Shown in pieces: positions 20,820 to 33,594 of a stretch of 64,000 nucleotides of DNA. The stretch is taken from positions 21,811-85,810 of the forward strand of contig JAFIEF010000006.1 of NCBI GenBank assembly GCA_020832655.1, in the 5' to 3' direction. The number at the start of each line of letters is the position of its first letter. Within the stretch, counting starts at the first letter, position 1. The DNA is from Paracoccaceae bacterium. GTDB lineage: Bacteria > Pseudomonadota > Alphaproteobacteria > Rhodobacterales > Rhodobacteraceae. The position numbers and the translations under genes are program-made. Below the pieces are notes generated by a model. It saw only the letters and a program-made list of their open reading frames with translations. It was not told where the DNA came from and made no database searches.

Positions 20820-20969
20820 GCGGTGTAGAGACCTTTCCGGGATGGCAAGCGCAAAGAATCGGCAGCATTCAATCCGCCACTAGCACATATCATGCCAAGC
20901 ACCGGTTAACAGCTTGCACGGATGGTCGGAACATGGCCCGCGCATCGCCCAAGGCAAGTATCATTGGTG

Positions 20970-22811
20970 TTACTGCACCGCTTCCGAGTCGGAACGCTGG
21001 CGCGCCCACATCTTCGCATATTGCCCGGATTGCGCCAGAAGCTCGTCATGCGTGCCCGCTTCGACAATGCGTCCCAGATCCAGCACAACAATGCGATCCG
21101 CATCGACAATGGTGGAAAGCCGGTGCGCAATGGTCAGAACCGTGCGCCCTTCGCTCATCTGGCGCAAGCTGTCCTGAATGCTCTGCTCGGTTTGCGTATC
21201 GAGCGCCGAGGTGGCTTCGTCCAACAGCAGTACAGGCGGGTTCTTCAGCAGGGTGCGGGCAATGCCCACGCGCTGCTTTTCCCCGCCCGACAGTTTCAGC
21301 CCGCGTTCGCCCACGGCCGTGTCATAGCCTTCGGGCAGCGAGGTGATGAAGTCATGGATGCGCGCGGCCTTGGCGGCGGCGATGATTTCGTCACGGGTAG
21401 CGCCTTCACGGCCATAGGCGATGTTATAGGCGATGGTGTCGTTGAACAGCACCGTGTCCTGCGGCACCACCCCGATTGCGAGGTGCAGGCTGTCTTGCGT
21501 GACATCGCGCAGATCCTGCCCGTCAATGCGGATCGCGCCCTCCGTGACATCATAAAAGCGAAACAGCAGCCGCCCGATGGTGGATTTGCCCGACCCTGAC
21601 GGGCCGACAATCGCCACGCTTTGCCCGCCTGCGACATGCAGATCGATACCTTTCAGGATCGGGCGGGCCGGGTCATAGCCGAACTCCACCCGGTCAAAGC
21701 TGATCGTGCCTTCGGACACCTGCAATTCCGTCGCATCGGGTTTGTCGGTGACATCTGCAGGCTGGTCCAGCAAATCGAACATCTCGCCCATATCGACCAG
21801 CGCCTGGCGGATCTCGCGATAGACCGTGCCCAGAAAGTTCAGCGGCATGGTGATCTGGATCATATAGGCATTGACCAGCACGAAATCGCCCACCGTCAGG
21901 GTGCCATTCTGCACCCCCATCGCGGCCATCACCATCACCACAACCAGCCCCGAAGTGATCAGCAAAGCCTGCCCGAAATTCAGGAAAGCCAGCGAATGAT
22001 TGGTGGCGACGGCGGCGCGCTCATACTGCATCATGGCGCTGTCATAGCGCCGCGCTTCCAGCCCTTCGGCGTTGAAATACTTGACGGTCTCAAAATTCAG
22101 CAGGCTGTCGATGGCCTTCTGGTTGGCATCGGTGTCCTGGCGGTTCATCTCGCGGCGCTGGCGAACGCGCCATTCGGTCACCTTGAAGGTGAACTGCACA
22201 TAAAGCGCGATGGTCAGCACCACGGCGGCCAGATACCAGATATCGAACACCACGAAGAAGATGACTGCGATCATGATCAGTTGCAGGATCAGCGGAAAGA
22301 TCGAGAACAGCAGGAAGCGCAGCAGGAATTCCACGCCCTTGACGCCGCGCTCGATCACCCGGCTCAGCCCGCCGGTCTTGCGGGTGATATGATAGCGCAG
22401 GCTGAGGCGGTGGATATGGGCAAAGGTTTCCAGCGCCAGCCGGCGCAGCGCGCGCTGCCCGACCCGCGTGAACAGCACATTGCGCAATTCCTGAAAGCCG
22501 ATTTCCATCAATCGCGCGACGCCATAGGCCACGGTCAGGCCAACGGCCCCGACCGCCAGCATCCAGCCCGTGCCATCACCTGCCAGCGCGTCAACTGCGG
22601 CCTTGTAGAAGAATGGCGTGGTGACAGCGACCAGCTTGGCCGCAACCAGCATGATCAAAGCCAGCACGACGCGGCGCTTGATCCAGGCTTCGCCACCTGG
22701 CCACAGATAGGGCATCACGCGCCGGATGATGCGCAGACTGCGCGCCTGTTCAGTCTTGTCGGCTTTCAACGCTGCGCTGTCGGGCAGGTTTGGGCTGGGC
22801 GCTACAGTCAT
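20970..22811 (-). CDS. ABC exporter (fused permease and ATPase), Atm1/heavy-metal exporter-like
   Basis: TM region with ARLMEIGFQELRNVLFTRVGQRALRRLALETFAHIHRLSLRYHITRKTGGLSRVIERG (Atm1/ABCB7-like), VGPSGSGKSTIGRLLFRFYD, LSGGEKQRVGIARTLLKNPPVLLLDEATSALD. Confidence 0.92.
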   Translation of the reverse strand: MTVAPSPNLPDSAALKADKTEQARSLRIIRRVMPYLWPGGEAWIKRRVVLALIMLVAAKLVAVTTPFFYKAAVDALAGDGTGWMLAVGAVGLTVAYGVARLMEIGFQELRNVLFTRVGQRALRRLALETFAHIHRLSLRYHITRKTGGLSRVIERGVKGVEFLLRFLLFSIFPLILQLIMIAVIFFVVFDIWYLAAVVLTIALYVQFTFKVTEWRVRQRREMNRQDTDANQKAIDSLLNFETVKYFNAEGLEARRYDSAMMQYERAAVATNHSLAFLNFGQALLITSGLVVVMVMAAMGVQNGTLTVGDFVLVNAYMIQITMPLNFLGTVYREIRQALVDMGEMFDLLDQPADVTDKPDATELQVSEGTISFDRVEFGYDPARPILKGIDLHVAGGQSVAIVGPSGSGKSTIGRLLFRFYDVTEGAIRIDGQDLRDVTQDSLHLAIGVVPQDTVLFNDTIAYNIAYGREGATRDEIIAAAKAARIHDFITSLPEGYDTAVGERGLKLSGGEKQRVGIARTLLKNPPVLLLDEATSALDTQTEQSIQDSLRQMSEGRTVLTIAHRLSTIVDADRIVVLDLGRIVEAGTHDELLAQSGQYAKMWARQRSDSEAVQ

Positions 22812-22949
22812 GGCTGGCCTTGGATAGAAGCTGGCGTGCCCTCCTACTCCACGGCTTCCGGCTTGGCCAGACGGAACAGAGGGAGGCCACACTTATGCAG
22901 TGCGGCGGTGCCAGACAAGGCCGGTTGGCGCTTTGGCCACCCTGTACTG

Positions 22950-24212
22950 TCAGCCATCACTTTCCGGCAGAACGAAAACCTGGCCGGGATAGATAAGATC
23001 AGGATTTCGGATCTGGTCGCGATTGGCATCAAAGATGCGCATGTAGCGCATACCGTCGCCATAACGATCCACCGACATGCCCCAAAGCGTGTTGCCGGGC
23101 TGCACGATCAGCGCCTGCGGGCCAGCGCTTTCGCGCGCGATTTCTGGGGTGACACGCTCAAAGGGGATTTCGGCGCGCGAAACCACCTGCTGGGCCTCAT
23201 CCAGCTCGTCAATGCGCAAGCGATAGACGCCACGCTCGATCCCGGCCAATTGCGCCTGCCAGTCACCGGCCGCGCCTGCGCGGGTGCGCAGGATGGGTTG
23301 GTTGTCCAGATAGATTTGCAACTCATGGCCCGCCCCGGCGGCGCGTCCGCCCAGCGCAACCTCGCCTTCGTCATCATAGACAACCGAGTCGATGATGACG
23401 TTTCCAGCCCCCCCTGTCTGGGGCAGGCCGGGGGCTTCGCCCAGAACCTGCACTGTGCCATCGGCGCGCATCAGAACTGCCATTGGCGCTGGCTGGGGGT
23501 CGAGTTCGGGGCGCGGCGTAGCTGCGGCCTGCGCCAGATCCTCGTCAGCTTTCGGATCGGACCCGGCGGCAATGCCCTCGGCCGATACCATGCTGTGGGC
23601 ATCAAGCTGTGGCCGCGAGGGGGCGCTGGCGGTGCCGGGAAACAGGGGGTCGGTCTGCACTTCGCGCAGGCTCTGCACAGGTTGGGTCTGGCCGTCCGGG
23701 GCGATCTGTCCGGCCAGAACCGGGCTGCGCGGGGCCAGCATCAGCGTATCGAGTGACCGCACGCGCTGACCGCTGGCCAGTTGTACCTCCAGTTCCAGAA
23801 CGCGCGGGGCCGGGCTGGGGGCGATTTCGAACATCATCACGAATTCGCCTGCATCGCTGCTGATCGTGCGCGCGACCTGTTTTTCCTCTATCAGCGCCGC
23901 GACAGTGCTGCGCGCTGGCGCCTGTCCTGCAATCAGCACATCGCCCAGATCGGTCACGCGGACCAGATCGAAGCGCGGTGCGGCATCGCTGGCGGGGCCG
24001 GCCATTGCCAGACGCAATTCGGGGGCAATATCGGCAGCAGGGTCTGCTCCGGGCTGCGGTTCGGTCATCGAAATCGCGCTTGGAGCCTTCAGTTCAGGTT
24101 CCGGCGGGGCCGAAGGAAAGATCACGACATAGGCGACCGAGGCCGCCCCGACCACGGCCACAGAACCGACGGCCCATTGCGCCAGTGTTTCCTTGGGCAT
24201 GAATTTCAACAT
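22950..24212 (-). CDS. LysM peptidoglycan-binding domain protein
   Basis: C-terminal QALIVQPGNTLWGMSVDRYGDGMRYMRIFDANRDQIRNPDLIYPGQVFVLPESDG (LysM); N-terminal TM segment. Confidence 0.85.
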   Translation of the reverse strand: MLKFMPKETLAQWAVGSVAVVGAASVAYVVIFPSAPPEPELKAPSAISMTEPQPGADPAADIAPELRLAMAGPASDAAPRFDLVRVTDLGDVLIAGQAPARSTVAALIEEKQVARTISSDAGEFVMMFEIAPSPAPRVLELEVQLASGQRVRSLDTLMLAPRSPVLAGQIAPDGQTQPVQSLREVQTDPLFPGTASAPSRPQLDAHSMVSAEGIAAGSDPKADEDLAQAAATPRPELDPQPAPMAVLMRADGTVQVLGEAPGLPQTGGAGNVIIDSVVYDDEGEVALGGRAAGAGHELQIYLDNQPILRTRAGAAGDWQAQLAGIERGVYRLRIDELDEAQQVVSRAEIPFERVTPEIARESAGPQALIVQPGNTLWGMSVDRYGDGMRYMRIFDANRDQIRNPDLIYPGQVFVLPESDG

Positions 24213-24335
24213 GATCTGCTTCCCGAATCCTGCGCCATCTGGCGCAAGTTGCCAACACCCGCCCCTTTTAGTTGCGCGACAATAGCAAGGACGTTATCGG
24301 GGGGCAAAACAAAACTGTAACAAAGGTCTGAGTGC

Positions 24336-24908
24336 ATGAAGCTGTCGTCCTTTTCTGTTTGTGTCTTTTGCGGTGCGCGCGACGGGGCTGATCCGGCCTA
24401 TGCAGCAGCGGGGCGCGAGATGGGTGCGATGATCGCGCGGCGCGGCTGGCGGCTGGTCTATGGCGCGGGCGATGTCGGCATCATGGGCAGGGTGGCACGG
24501 GCCGCGCAGGCGGGCGGCGCGCAGGGTTTTGGCGTGGTTCCCAGCCACCTGATGCAGGCCGAGCGCGCGCGAGAGGCGCTGTCAACGCTGGTCGTCACCG
24601 AAACCATGCATGAGCGCAAGAAGGTCATGTTCACCAATTCCGATGCCATCGTGGTGCTGCCGGGGGGCGCGGGGTCACTGGACGAGTTTTTCGAGGTGCT
24701 GACCTGGCGGCAATTGGGGCTGCACCGCAAGCCCATCCTGTTGCTGGATGTGCAAGGCTACTGGCAGCCGCTGATCGCGCTTCTGGACCATGTCATTGCG
24801 CAGGGCTTTGCAGAGTCGTCGCTGCGTGGCTTCGTGCAGGTGGCGGACAGTGTCGAGGCCGCCGAAGCTGCACTGAGCGCGCATTTCGACAGCGCCCACA
24901 ATGCCTGA
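24336..24908 (+). CDS. LOG-family / TIGR00730 Rossmann-fold protein
   Basis: VCVFCGARDGADPAYAAAGREMG; YGAGDVGIMGRVA; MHERKKVMFTNSDAIVVLPGGAGSLDEFFEVLTWRQLGLHRKP (PGGxGTxxE variant). Confidence 0.92.
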   Translation: MKLSSFSVCVFCGARDGADPAYAAAGREMGAMIARRGWRLVYGAGDVGIMGRVARAAQAGGAQGFGVVPSHLMQAERAREALSTLVVTETMHERKKVMFTNSDAIVVLPGGAGSLDEFFEVLTWRQLGLHRKPILLLDVQGYWQPLIALLDHVIAQGFAESSLRGFVQVADSVEAAEAALSAHFDSAHNA

Positions 24909-24917
24909 CGCGGCAGG

Positions 24918-27794
<2,877 letters not shown>

Positions 27795-28359
27795 ACTGCA
27801 CCCCATGCCCCTTTGGCCCGCAAGATAGCGCTTGTGCAGGGCCGCGCCAAGCGAAATTGCGGAACGTAAGGCGAACATGTGGGATGCGGCTGTCACAAGA
27901 TGCGGCAATAAGCCGTCATGGGGGGTGCCCTGCGGGTCGCAAAGCAGTTGACGCGGCATTGCGAATAAAATAGCTGACAATATCAGTAGGAATTGAGCGG
28001 CCATCTGCGAAAGGGACGCGCCGTCGCGCAGTGCAGATATCCCTTTTCCTGCATGGTTCTGAAGCTGCTCGTTGGTGAATTATGGGCTTTCTTCGCAACT
28101 CTGTCCGTTCTGTGGCCGATTTCGTAGCGACATCAACACTGGCCGGTCCGACGCCCTGTTCGGGCGGTTCCTGCGCTTGCCACAAGGAACCTGGCGCACA
28201 ACATCGCATGGTTTCGCTGTCAGACCTGTCTGCTGCTGGTGACAATCCAAGCGCTGTTTCGGCTGGTTGCTGCGCGACACCCGTGGTTCTTCCGCTCTTT
28301 TCGCGGGCGTTGTTTTGCGCCATGACAAGACGGCCGACTGCCCCAATATGGTATATGAC

Positions 28360-29448
28360 ATGACCCAGACCCCGAAAATCCTGAGCTTCAAGATGCCCGC
28401 AGAGGCAACGCCGCTGGGGTTTCGGCCCAGGCCGGTCAGGACGCTGCTGGATGTGAAGCGCCTGCGCAAGCATTTCCCGCATGGCGAGTCGCCGGCAGTG
28501 GAGCGGGTCAGCTTCGATCTGGGCGAGGGCGAGATGCTGGCGCTGCTTGGCCCTTCGGGGTGCGGCAAGACCACGACACTTCGCATGATCGGCGGGTTCG
28601 AAACCCCCGATGAAGGGTGTGTCCTGCTGCGCGAACGCGACATCACCGAACTTCCCCCCGAGGCGCGCGGCATCGGCTTCGTGTTTCAGGATTACGCGCT
28701 GTTTCCGCATCTCAGCGTGCTCGACAATGTGAAATTCGGCCTGCGCAGGCAACCCCGTGCCGAGTCCGAGGCACGCGCGCGCCAGATGCTGGACCTTGTG
28801 GGGTTGAAAGGGCTGGACAAGCGCAAGCCGCATGAATTGTCGGGCGGGCAGCAACAGCGTGTGGCGCTGGCACGCACTTTGGCTGTGGCCCCGCCGCTGG
28901 TGCTGATGGATGAGCCGTTTTCCAATCTCGATGCCGCGATGCGGGTCGAAACCCGGCAAGATGTGCGCAAGCTTCTGAAAGAGGCCGGATCGGCGGCGAT
29001 ACTCGTCACCCATGATCAGGAAGAGGCGATGGCCGTCGCCGACCGCATCGCGGTAATGGATCGGGGGCGGGTGGTCCAGATCGGCACCCCGGACGAGATC
29101 TACCGCAACCCGGTTTCTGCCTTCGTGGCCTCTTTCCTCGGGCGTTCGAACATTCTGCGCGGCACTGCCAACGGGATGGAGGTGCAGACCTCTTTCGGCA
29201 ATCTGCCGCTGTCGCGCGCGGCCAATGGGGCGGTGTCGCTTTCAGTGCGGCCTGAACAGATCATGCTGGAACGCGACCCCGATGGCACGGCATCCGTGGT
29301 CGGGCGCGAATTCCGCGGTCATGATCAGCTTTACTGGGTGCAACAGGGCGACCACTGCATTTTGGTGATATCGGGGGCAGGGGCGACGCTGAATGTGGGC
29401 GACAGGGTGCAATTGCGCATCTGCGATTGCGTGGTGCCGCTGGCCTGA
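28360..29448 (+). CDS. ABC transporter ATP-binding protein, FbpC/PotA-like (orphan)
   Basis: LLGPSGCGKTTTLRMIGGFE; HELSGGQQQRVALARTLAVAPPLVLMDEPFSNLD; C-terminal TOBE-like; no cognate permease/SBP adjacent. Confidence 0.9.
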   Translation: MTQTPKILSFKMPAEATPLGFRPRPVRTLLDVKRLRKHFPHGESPAVERVSFDLGEGEMLALLGPSGCGKTTTLRMIGGFETPDEGCVLLRERDITELPPEARGIGFVFQDYALFPHLSVLDNVKFGLRRQPRAESEARARQMLDLVGLKGLDKRKPHELSGGQQQRVALARTLAVAPPLVLMDEPFSNLDAAMRVETRQDVRKLLKEAGSAAILVTHDQEEAMAVADRIAVMDRGRVVQIGTPDEIYRNPVSAFVASFLGRSNILRGTANGMEVQTSFGNLPLSRAANGAVSLSVRPEQIMLERDPDGTASVVGREFRGHDQLYWVQQGDHCILVISGAGATLNVGDRVQLRICDCVVPLA

Positions 29449-29488
29449 TTCTCCAGGGCATGGGCTGGACTGTGGGGGCGGCGCAGGC

Positions 29489-31621
29489 TCAGGGCAGGGG
29501 GTCTTGCAGCAGATATTGCAGTCTGGCACGCAATTCGGCGCTGGCATCCACCGATGCATAGCCGGTTTCCAGCAATCCCTGACTTTCCAGAAGCGCGGCA
29601 ATGGGCGTCACTGCGGGGTCAATGCCGGGGTCGGCCTGAATACTGTCAGACGGCGGGGGCATATCAGGCTGTGCCGGTGCCAGATCCGGCGCGCGCCCTG
29701 CATCCATAGTCGCGCTGGCGCGCGCATCCTGCGGCCGGACATCCAGCGATGCCCCACTGTCAAGTTCTGGCGTGGTCGCCTGGTTTTCCGGGCGCGTCGT
29801 GCGGGTCATCAGCACGGCCTGGTCATGAAAGCCCAGCCCGTCCAGACGTTCGGCAATCGCGGCGCGCAGATCATCGGGTAACGCATGCGCCCAGGGGGTT
29901 TGCGCAAAGCTGATCACAGTGAAGGTCGCGTCATCTGCCTGTTCGACCAGCTTGCGCATCAGCGCGGCGAACAGCTCTGCGCGACCGGCCTCTGGCAAAC
30001 CGGCATCGCGGCTGTAAAGCAGCGCGAATGCCTCGGAAAAGGCGTTGCTGCGGGCCAGCCCGAGCACGAGCAGACGAGCCAGTTCCCGCCCGGTTGCCGT
30101 TCCACGATGGGCCAGCAGATGCATTTCTGCATCTGCGATCACGCTCTGATCCAGCGCTGCGCCCATTTCCGCGCGCTGTTGCAGCACGAACAGCACCGAT
30201 TCGACCGAGGCGTTTTCCAGCAGCCCATGTTCCAGCGCACGGCGTTCGGCGTCATCTGCGCGGGGCAGGTCCAGCGCGGCCAGCGCCACGCGCAGGGCAG
30301 GTGAGCTGTCAACCGCGATGCGTTCCAGCATGTCGCGGATGGCATGGGCCTGCGCGATCTGGCCCAGCGCCAGCAAACGCCTGATCACATGTGGTCCCAG
30401 ATGCAGCCGCAAGGGCTTGGGCAGCGCGGCGATGGCTGACGGCAGCGCCCTGAACTCTGTGCGCGCGGGCTCGGCCTGCGGATCTGTCGCCAGAACCGCC
30501 CAGAGATCGGACCTGCCCGGGCAGGCGTCGAACAGCACACCCGCTGCGGCCTTGGGTGCAGGCTCCAGATCAATCAGGTAGCTGATGGCTGTCAGGAAGG
30601 CCGCTTCGGGGCTTGTTTCCGGCGCCAGCGACAGGATCAGACGCGCCTCTGCCCCGAAGCCCAATGCCAGCCAATGCAATGCAGTGCGCATTGCGGTTTC
30701 GGGGTTCAGGGCATCAAGTTCTGAATAGAGCGTTGCGGGAAGAAGCGGGATGCCCTGCGGCAGGCTGCCATCCGCCAGAACTTCTTCCCATCTGGCGGGG
30801 TCGAGCAGGCGGACATCAGGGCAGGCCATCTCTGTCGGTCGTGAGGGGGTGTGGGCAGGATCGCCCCGCGCAATGGCGATTGCGTCGCTTAGCGCGATAT
30901 GGCTGCCATGCCACTGCGCCGTTCCGGGTAGCGATATCGGCACGGATATCGCGGCATCTGCATCCAGCAGCCCCTGATCGACCGCTCGCGCGATCGCACG
31001 CGCGATTTCGGCCAACGCGCCGGGATCGGCACCTTCGTTTGCGGGCGGGGATGCCGGCAGGGCAGGGGGCGGCGCAAGCCGGTGCAGGCCGAGCACGATG
31101 TCGGCCTCGGTCGGGGGGGCGCGGCCCGTCATCACTTGGGCCAGCTTGCGCCCGGCTGCCTGTGCCGTAAGCTGCGGCGTGTCATCCGGCGCGGTTGATA
31201 CGGCTTCGACCGGCCGCGGCGGTGGGCGCAATGATGGCGATGGGCTGGCCGTGACCTGCGGGGCAGCCGAGGCGATATCGATGACCACGAAAGGCACCAG
31301 ATCCTGTGTGGCGGTCACAATACAATCACAGCCCAGTACCAGTTCCAGCCCGTGATTGCTCTGGCGCAAATCTGTCAGCCGGGTGCGCGGTATCAGGTCA
31401 AACGCCTGCGACAAGTCGAATTCGGGTTGTGGATCGTCGATCTGCAGTGTTGCGCTGCGTCCTTGCTGGCGAAGCTCCCAGCTTTGCCCTTGCGGCAGCG
31501 CAACGACCAGCCGGGTGAAATCGGCATGTTCGCCGCCCCTTACGGCCACGGGCTGGGCATGCGATGCGCCCCCCCCCAGCACAAGCCATATCGCCAGTAT
31601 GAGTTTGACAGAGTTGCGCAT
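29489..31621 (-). CDS. Large hypothetical exported protein of flagellar locus
   Basis: 710 aa, signal peptide (MRNSVKLILAIWLVLGGGASHA), starts 3 bp downstream of motA stop. Confidence 0.75.
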   Translation of the reverse strand: MRNSVKLILAIWLVLGGGASHAQPVAVRGGEHADFTRLVVALPQGQSWELRQQGRSATLQIDDPQPEFDLSQAFDLIPRTRLTDLRQSNHGLELVLGCDCIVTATQDLVPFVVIDIASAAPQVTASPSPSLRPPPRPVEAVSTAPDDTPQLTAQAAGRKLAQVMTGRAPPTEADIVLGLHRLAPPPALPASPPANEGADPGALAEIARAIARAVDQGLLDADAAISVPISLPGTAQWHGSHIALSDAIAIARGDPAHTPSRPTEMACPDVRLLDPARWEEVLADGSLPQGIPLLPATLYSELDALNPETAMRTALHWLALGFGAEARLILSLAPETSPEAAFLTAISYLIDLEPAPKAAAGVLFDACPGRSDLWAVLATDPQAEPARTEFRALPSAIAALPKPLRLHLGPHVIRRLLALGQIAQAHAIRDMLERIAVDSSPALRVALAALDLPRADDAERRALEHGLLENASVESVLFVLQQRAEMGAALDQSVIADAEMHLLAHRGTATGRELARLLVLGLARSNAFSEAFALLYSRDAGLPEAGRAELFAALMRKLVEQADDATFTVISFAQTPWAHALPDDLRAAIAERLDGLGFHDQAVLMTRTTRPENQATTPELDSGASLDVRPQDARASATMDAGRAPDLAPAQPDMPPPSDSIQADPGIDPAVTPIAALLESQGLLETGYASVDASAELRARLQYLLQDPLP

Positions 31622-31624
31622 GGC

Positions 31625-32497
31625 TCAGGCCGCTGCAGTCTTCTTGAGTTCACGCATGGCCGATTCCAGGTCCGAAAATTCCGGGCGCTGATGGTGGGGG
31701 GTATTCTGGCGCCCCACCTCGACGCAGATATTGGCCGGATGGGCATAGAGATTGGCCACCAGAACCTCGCGGATCAGCTGAAAGAAATGGTCATCTTCAT
31801 CGACGATGGCGCGCATCCGGTTGGCCACCGGGCCGACAAAGCAATAGGCCAGAAACACCCCCAGAAAGGTGCCGGTCAATGCCCCGCCAATCATTTTCCC
31901 CAGAATTTCCGGCGGTTCATCAATGGCCCCCATCGTCTTGATGATGCCCAGAACCGCCGCAACGATGCCCAGCGCAGGCAGGGCGTCGGCGGTGATCTGC
32001 ACCGCGTGGCTGCTGTGCAGCGCGTGATGCTTGCGCGCCTCCAGCCGCTTGTCGAGCACTTCTTCAACCTGATGGGGGTCGTCATAATTCATCGAGGCCG
32101 CGCGCAGCGTGTCACAGATCAGTTCCACCGCATCGGTATCGGCCCGGATCCGGGGGTATTTGGCAAAGATCGGGGATTGCGCGGGATCTTCGATCTGTTC
32201 TTCCACCGCGACCGGGTTCTGCCGCGACAGCCAGATCAGTTCGAACAACAGGCACAGCAGATCGTGGTAGTCGTCGGGTTTCCATTGCGGCCCTTTGAAG
32301 ACGCGCCCGATATCGCGGGCGGTTGCCTTGATGGTAGAGACATTATTGCCAAGGACGAAGGCACCCGTGGCTGCGCCACCGATCATCACCATCTCGAATG
32401 GCAAAGCCTTGAGGATGATCTCGGTCGTGCCGCCCGCCGCCAGATAGCCCCCGGCGACCATGACAATGACAATGACAATTCCCACGACTGGTATCAC
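31625..32497 (-). CDS. motA: Flagellar motor stator protein MotA
   Basis: VIPVVGIVIVIVMVAGGYLAAGG; ADALPALGIVAAVLGIIKTMGAIDEPPEILGKMIGGALTGTFLGVFLAYCFVGPVANRM; GTG start inferred from alignment to typical MotA N-termini. Confidence 0.94.
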   Translation of the reverse strand: MIPVVGIVIVIVMVAGGYLAAGGTTEIILKALPFEMVMIGGAATGAFVLGNNVSTIKATARDIGRVFKGPQWKPDDYHDLLCLLFELIWLSRQNPVAVEEQIEDPAQSPIFAKYPRIRADTDAVELICDTLRAASMNYDDPHQVEEVLDKRLEARKHHALHSSHAVQITADALPALGIVAAVLGIIKTMGAIDEPPEILGKMIGGALTGTFLGVFLAYCFVGPVANRMRAIVDEDDHFFQLIREVLVANLYAHPANICVEVGRQNTPHHQRPEFSDLESAMRELKKTAAA

Positions 32498-32583
32498 AGC
32501 GGCCCCCTGCCTGCCGGGTAGCGAAAACGTCAGTTTGCCCAAGGAGTGTTAAGAAACTCCATAACTCGCGGGCATATCCGGGT

Positions 32584-33171
32584 TTATCTTGTTGGTGCCG
32601 CAGCATTGCGCCCTGCCAGCACGGCACTGATGGCATAGGCGGTACCAGGGTCGAATTCTTCCATCACGGCACCTGCGAAATCCGGCCGGAGCCGCGCAAA
32701 GAAGCCTGCCGCAAAGGTTACATCCATCTGCGAAAACATCTGTGCGGCCTGACGCGGTTTCATATGTTCATAGACCGCGATCAGCCGCGCGATGTCATCT
32801 TCGGCTGCGGATTCGGTCAGGCTGAGCGTATCCAGCAGGCGCTGTTCGGCCTCGGCCAGCGCCCGCATCTGTGCCGCGATCTCTGCCCTTGCCTGTTCAA
32901 GCTCTTCCTCGCGCTGCGCCAGCCGGGATTCGGCCTGTTCCAGCCGGACCTCGCGCGCGCGCAGTGTCATGAACAGATCGGCCGGGTCGGCGGCGGGCGC
33001 TTCGGGTGCCGTGGCATCTGCATGGATGTTGTTATCCCCCGCCGCCAGCGCCGCTGCCACGCCCATGCCAAGCCGTGTGGCCCCGGCCAGACACAGAAGC
33101 CCCGCCAGAACGATCAGCGTGGAAGACGCCGCTTGCCGGGGCAGCCGCCGATCTGACTGTCTGCCTGTCAT
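32584..33171 (-). CDS. MotE-like (MgtE N-domain-like) protein
   Basis: Coiled coil followed by MKPRQAAQMFSQMDVTFAAGFFARLRPDFAGAVMEEFDPGTAYAISAVLAGR; next to motA. Confidence 0.65.
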   Translation of the reverse strand: MTGRQSDRRLPRQAASSTLIVLAGLLCLAGATRLGMGVAAALAAGDNNIHADATAPEAPAADPADLFMTLRAREVRLEQAESRLAQREEELEQARAEIAAQMRALAEAEQRLLDTLSLTESAAEDDIARLIAVYEHMKPRQAAQMFSQMDVTFAAGFFARLRPDFAGAVMEEFDPGTAYAISAVLAGRNAAAPTR

Positions 33172-33584
33172 GAGTGCTGGCCCGACATTTCCCGGTGGCG
33201 GATGACGCGCGGGCGCGCACCCGGTTGCGCTGATGGGCGCGCGTGGGGTGCAGGCGCGCTGTTTCCATGCGTGGCGGCAGTCGGGTCGGGGCCGGCGGCC
33301 GATGCGCGCGCAGTTGCTGCCCCCAGCATCAGTTCCAGCGAGCGCGTCGCGGTCTCGGCCCGCGCGATGGAGCTGTCAAGGCCGGTCTGCGCCGCGCTTC
33401 CGGCATGCGATGCGGTTTCCAGCGCTTTTGTCAGCGCATCCACCTGCTGCGACAACACAGCGATGGCCGCGCCCACATCGCCATCCAGTCGCGTCAGCGC
33501 GCGCAATCGCCGCGACAGCAGCATGCAATAGGCCGCGGCAAGGAACGCGCCAAGCGCGACTGCAATATCGATCAAGATGGTCAT
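33168..33584 (-). CDS. Hypothetical membrane-anchored protein in flagellar locus
   Basis: N-terminal TM MTILIDIAVALGAFLAAAYCMLLSRRLRAL; overlaps next gene, operon context. Confidence 0.6.
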   Translation of the reverse strand: MTILIDIAVALGAFLAAAYCMLLSRRLRALTRLDGDVGAAIAVLSQQVDALTKALETASHAGSAAQTGLDSSIARAETATRSLELMLGAATARASAAGPDPTAATHGNSAPAPHARPSAQPGARPRVIRHREMSGQHS

Positions 33585-33594
33585 GGCACCCTTC

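Noticed and set aside
20895-20913. Possible CtrA box upstream of Hint-domain gene (ccaagcaccggttaac)
   Set aside because: Only one half-site (GTTAA) conserved
21621-23756. 711-aa plus-strand ORF
   Set aside because: Antisense to the Atm1-like exporter and LysM genes; His/Gln-rich antisense composition
28082-28363. 93-aa Cys-rich ORF before the orphan ATPase
   Set aside because: No Shine-Dalgarno, signal or family resemblance clear enough; kept only as part of the leader-region finding
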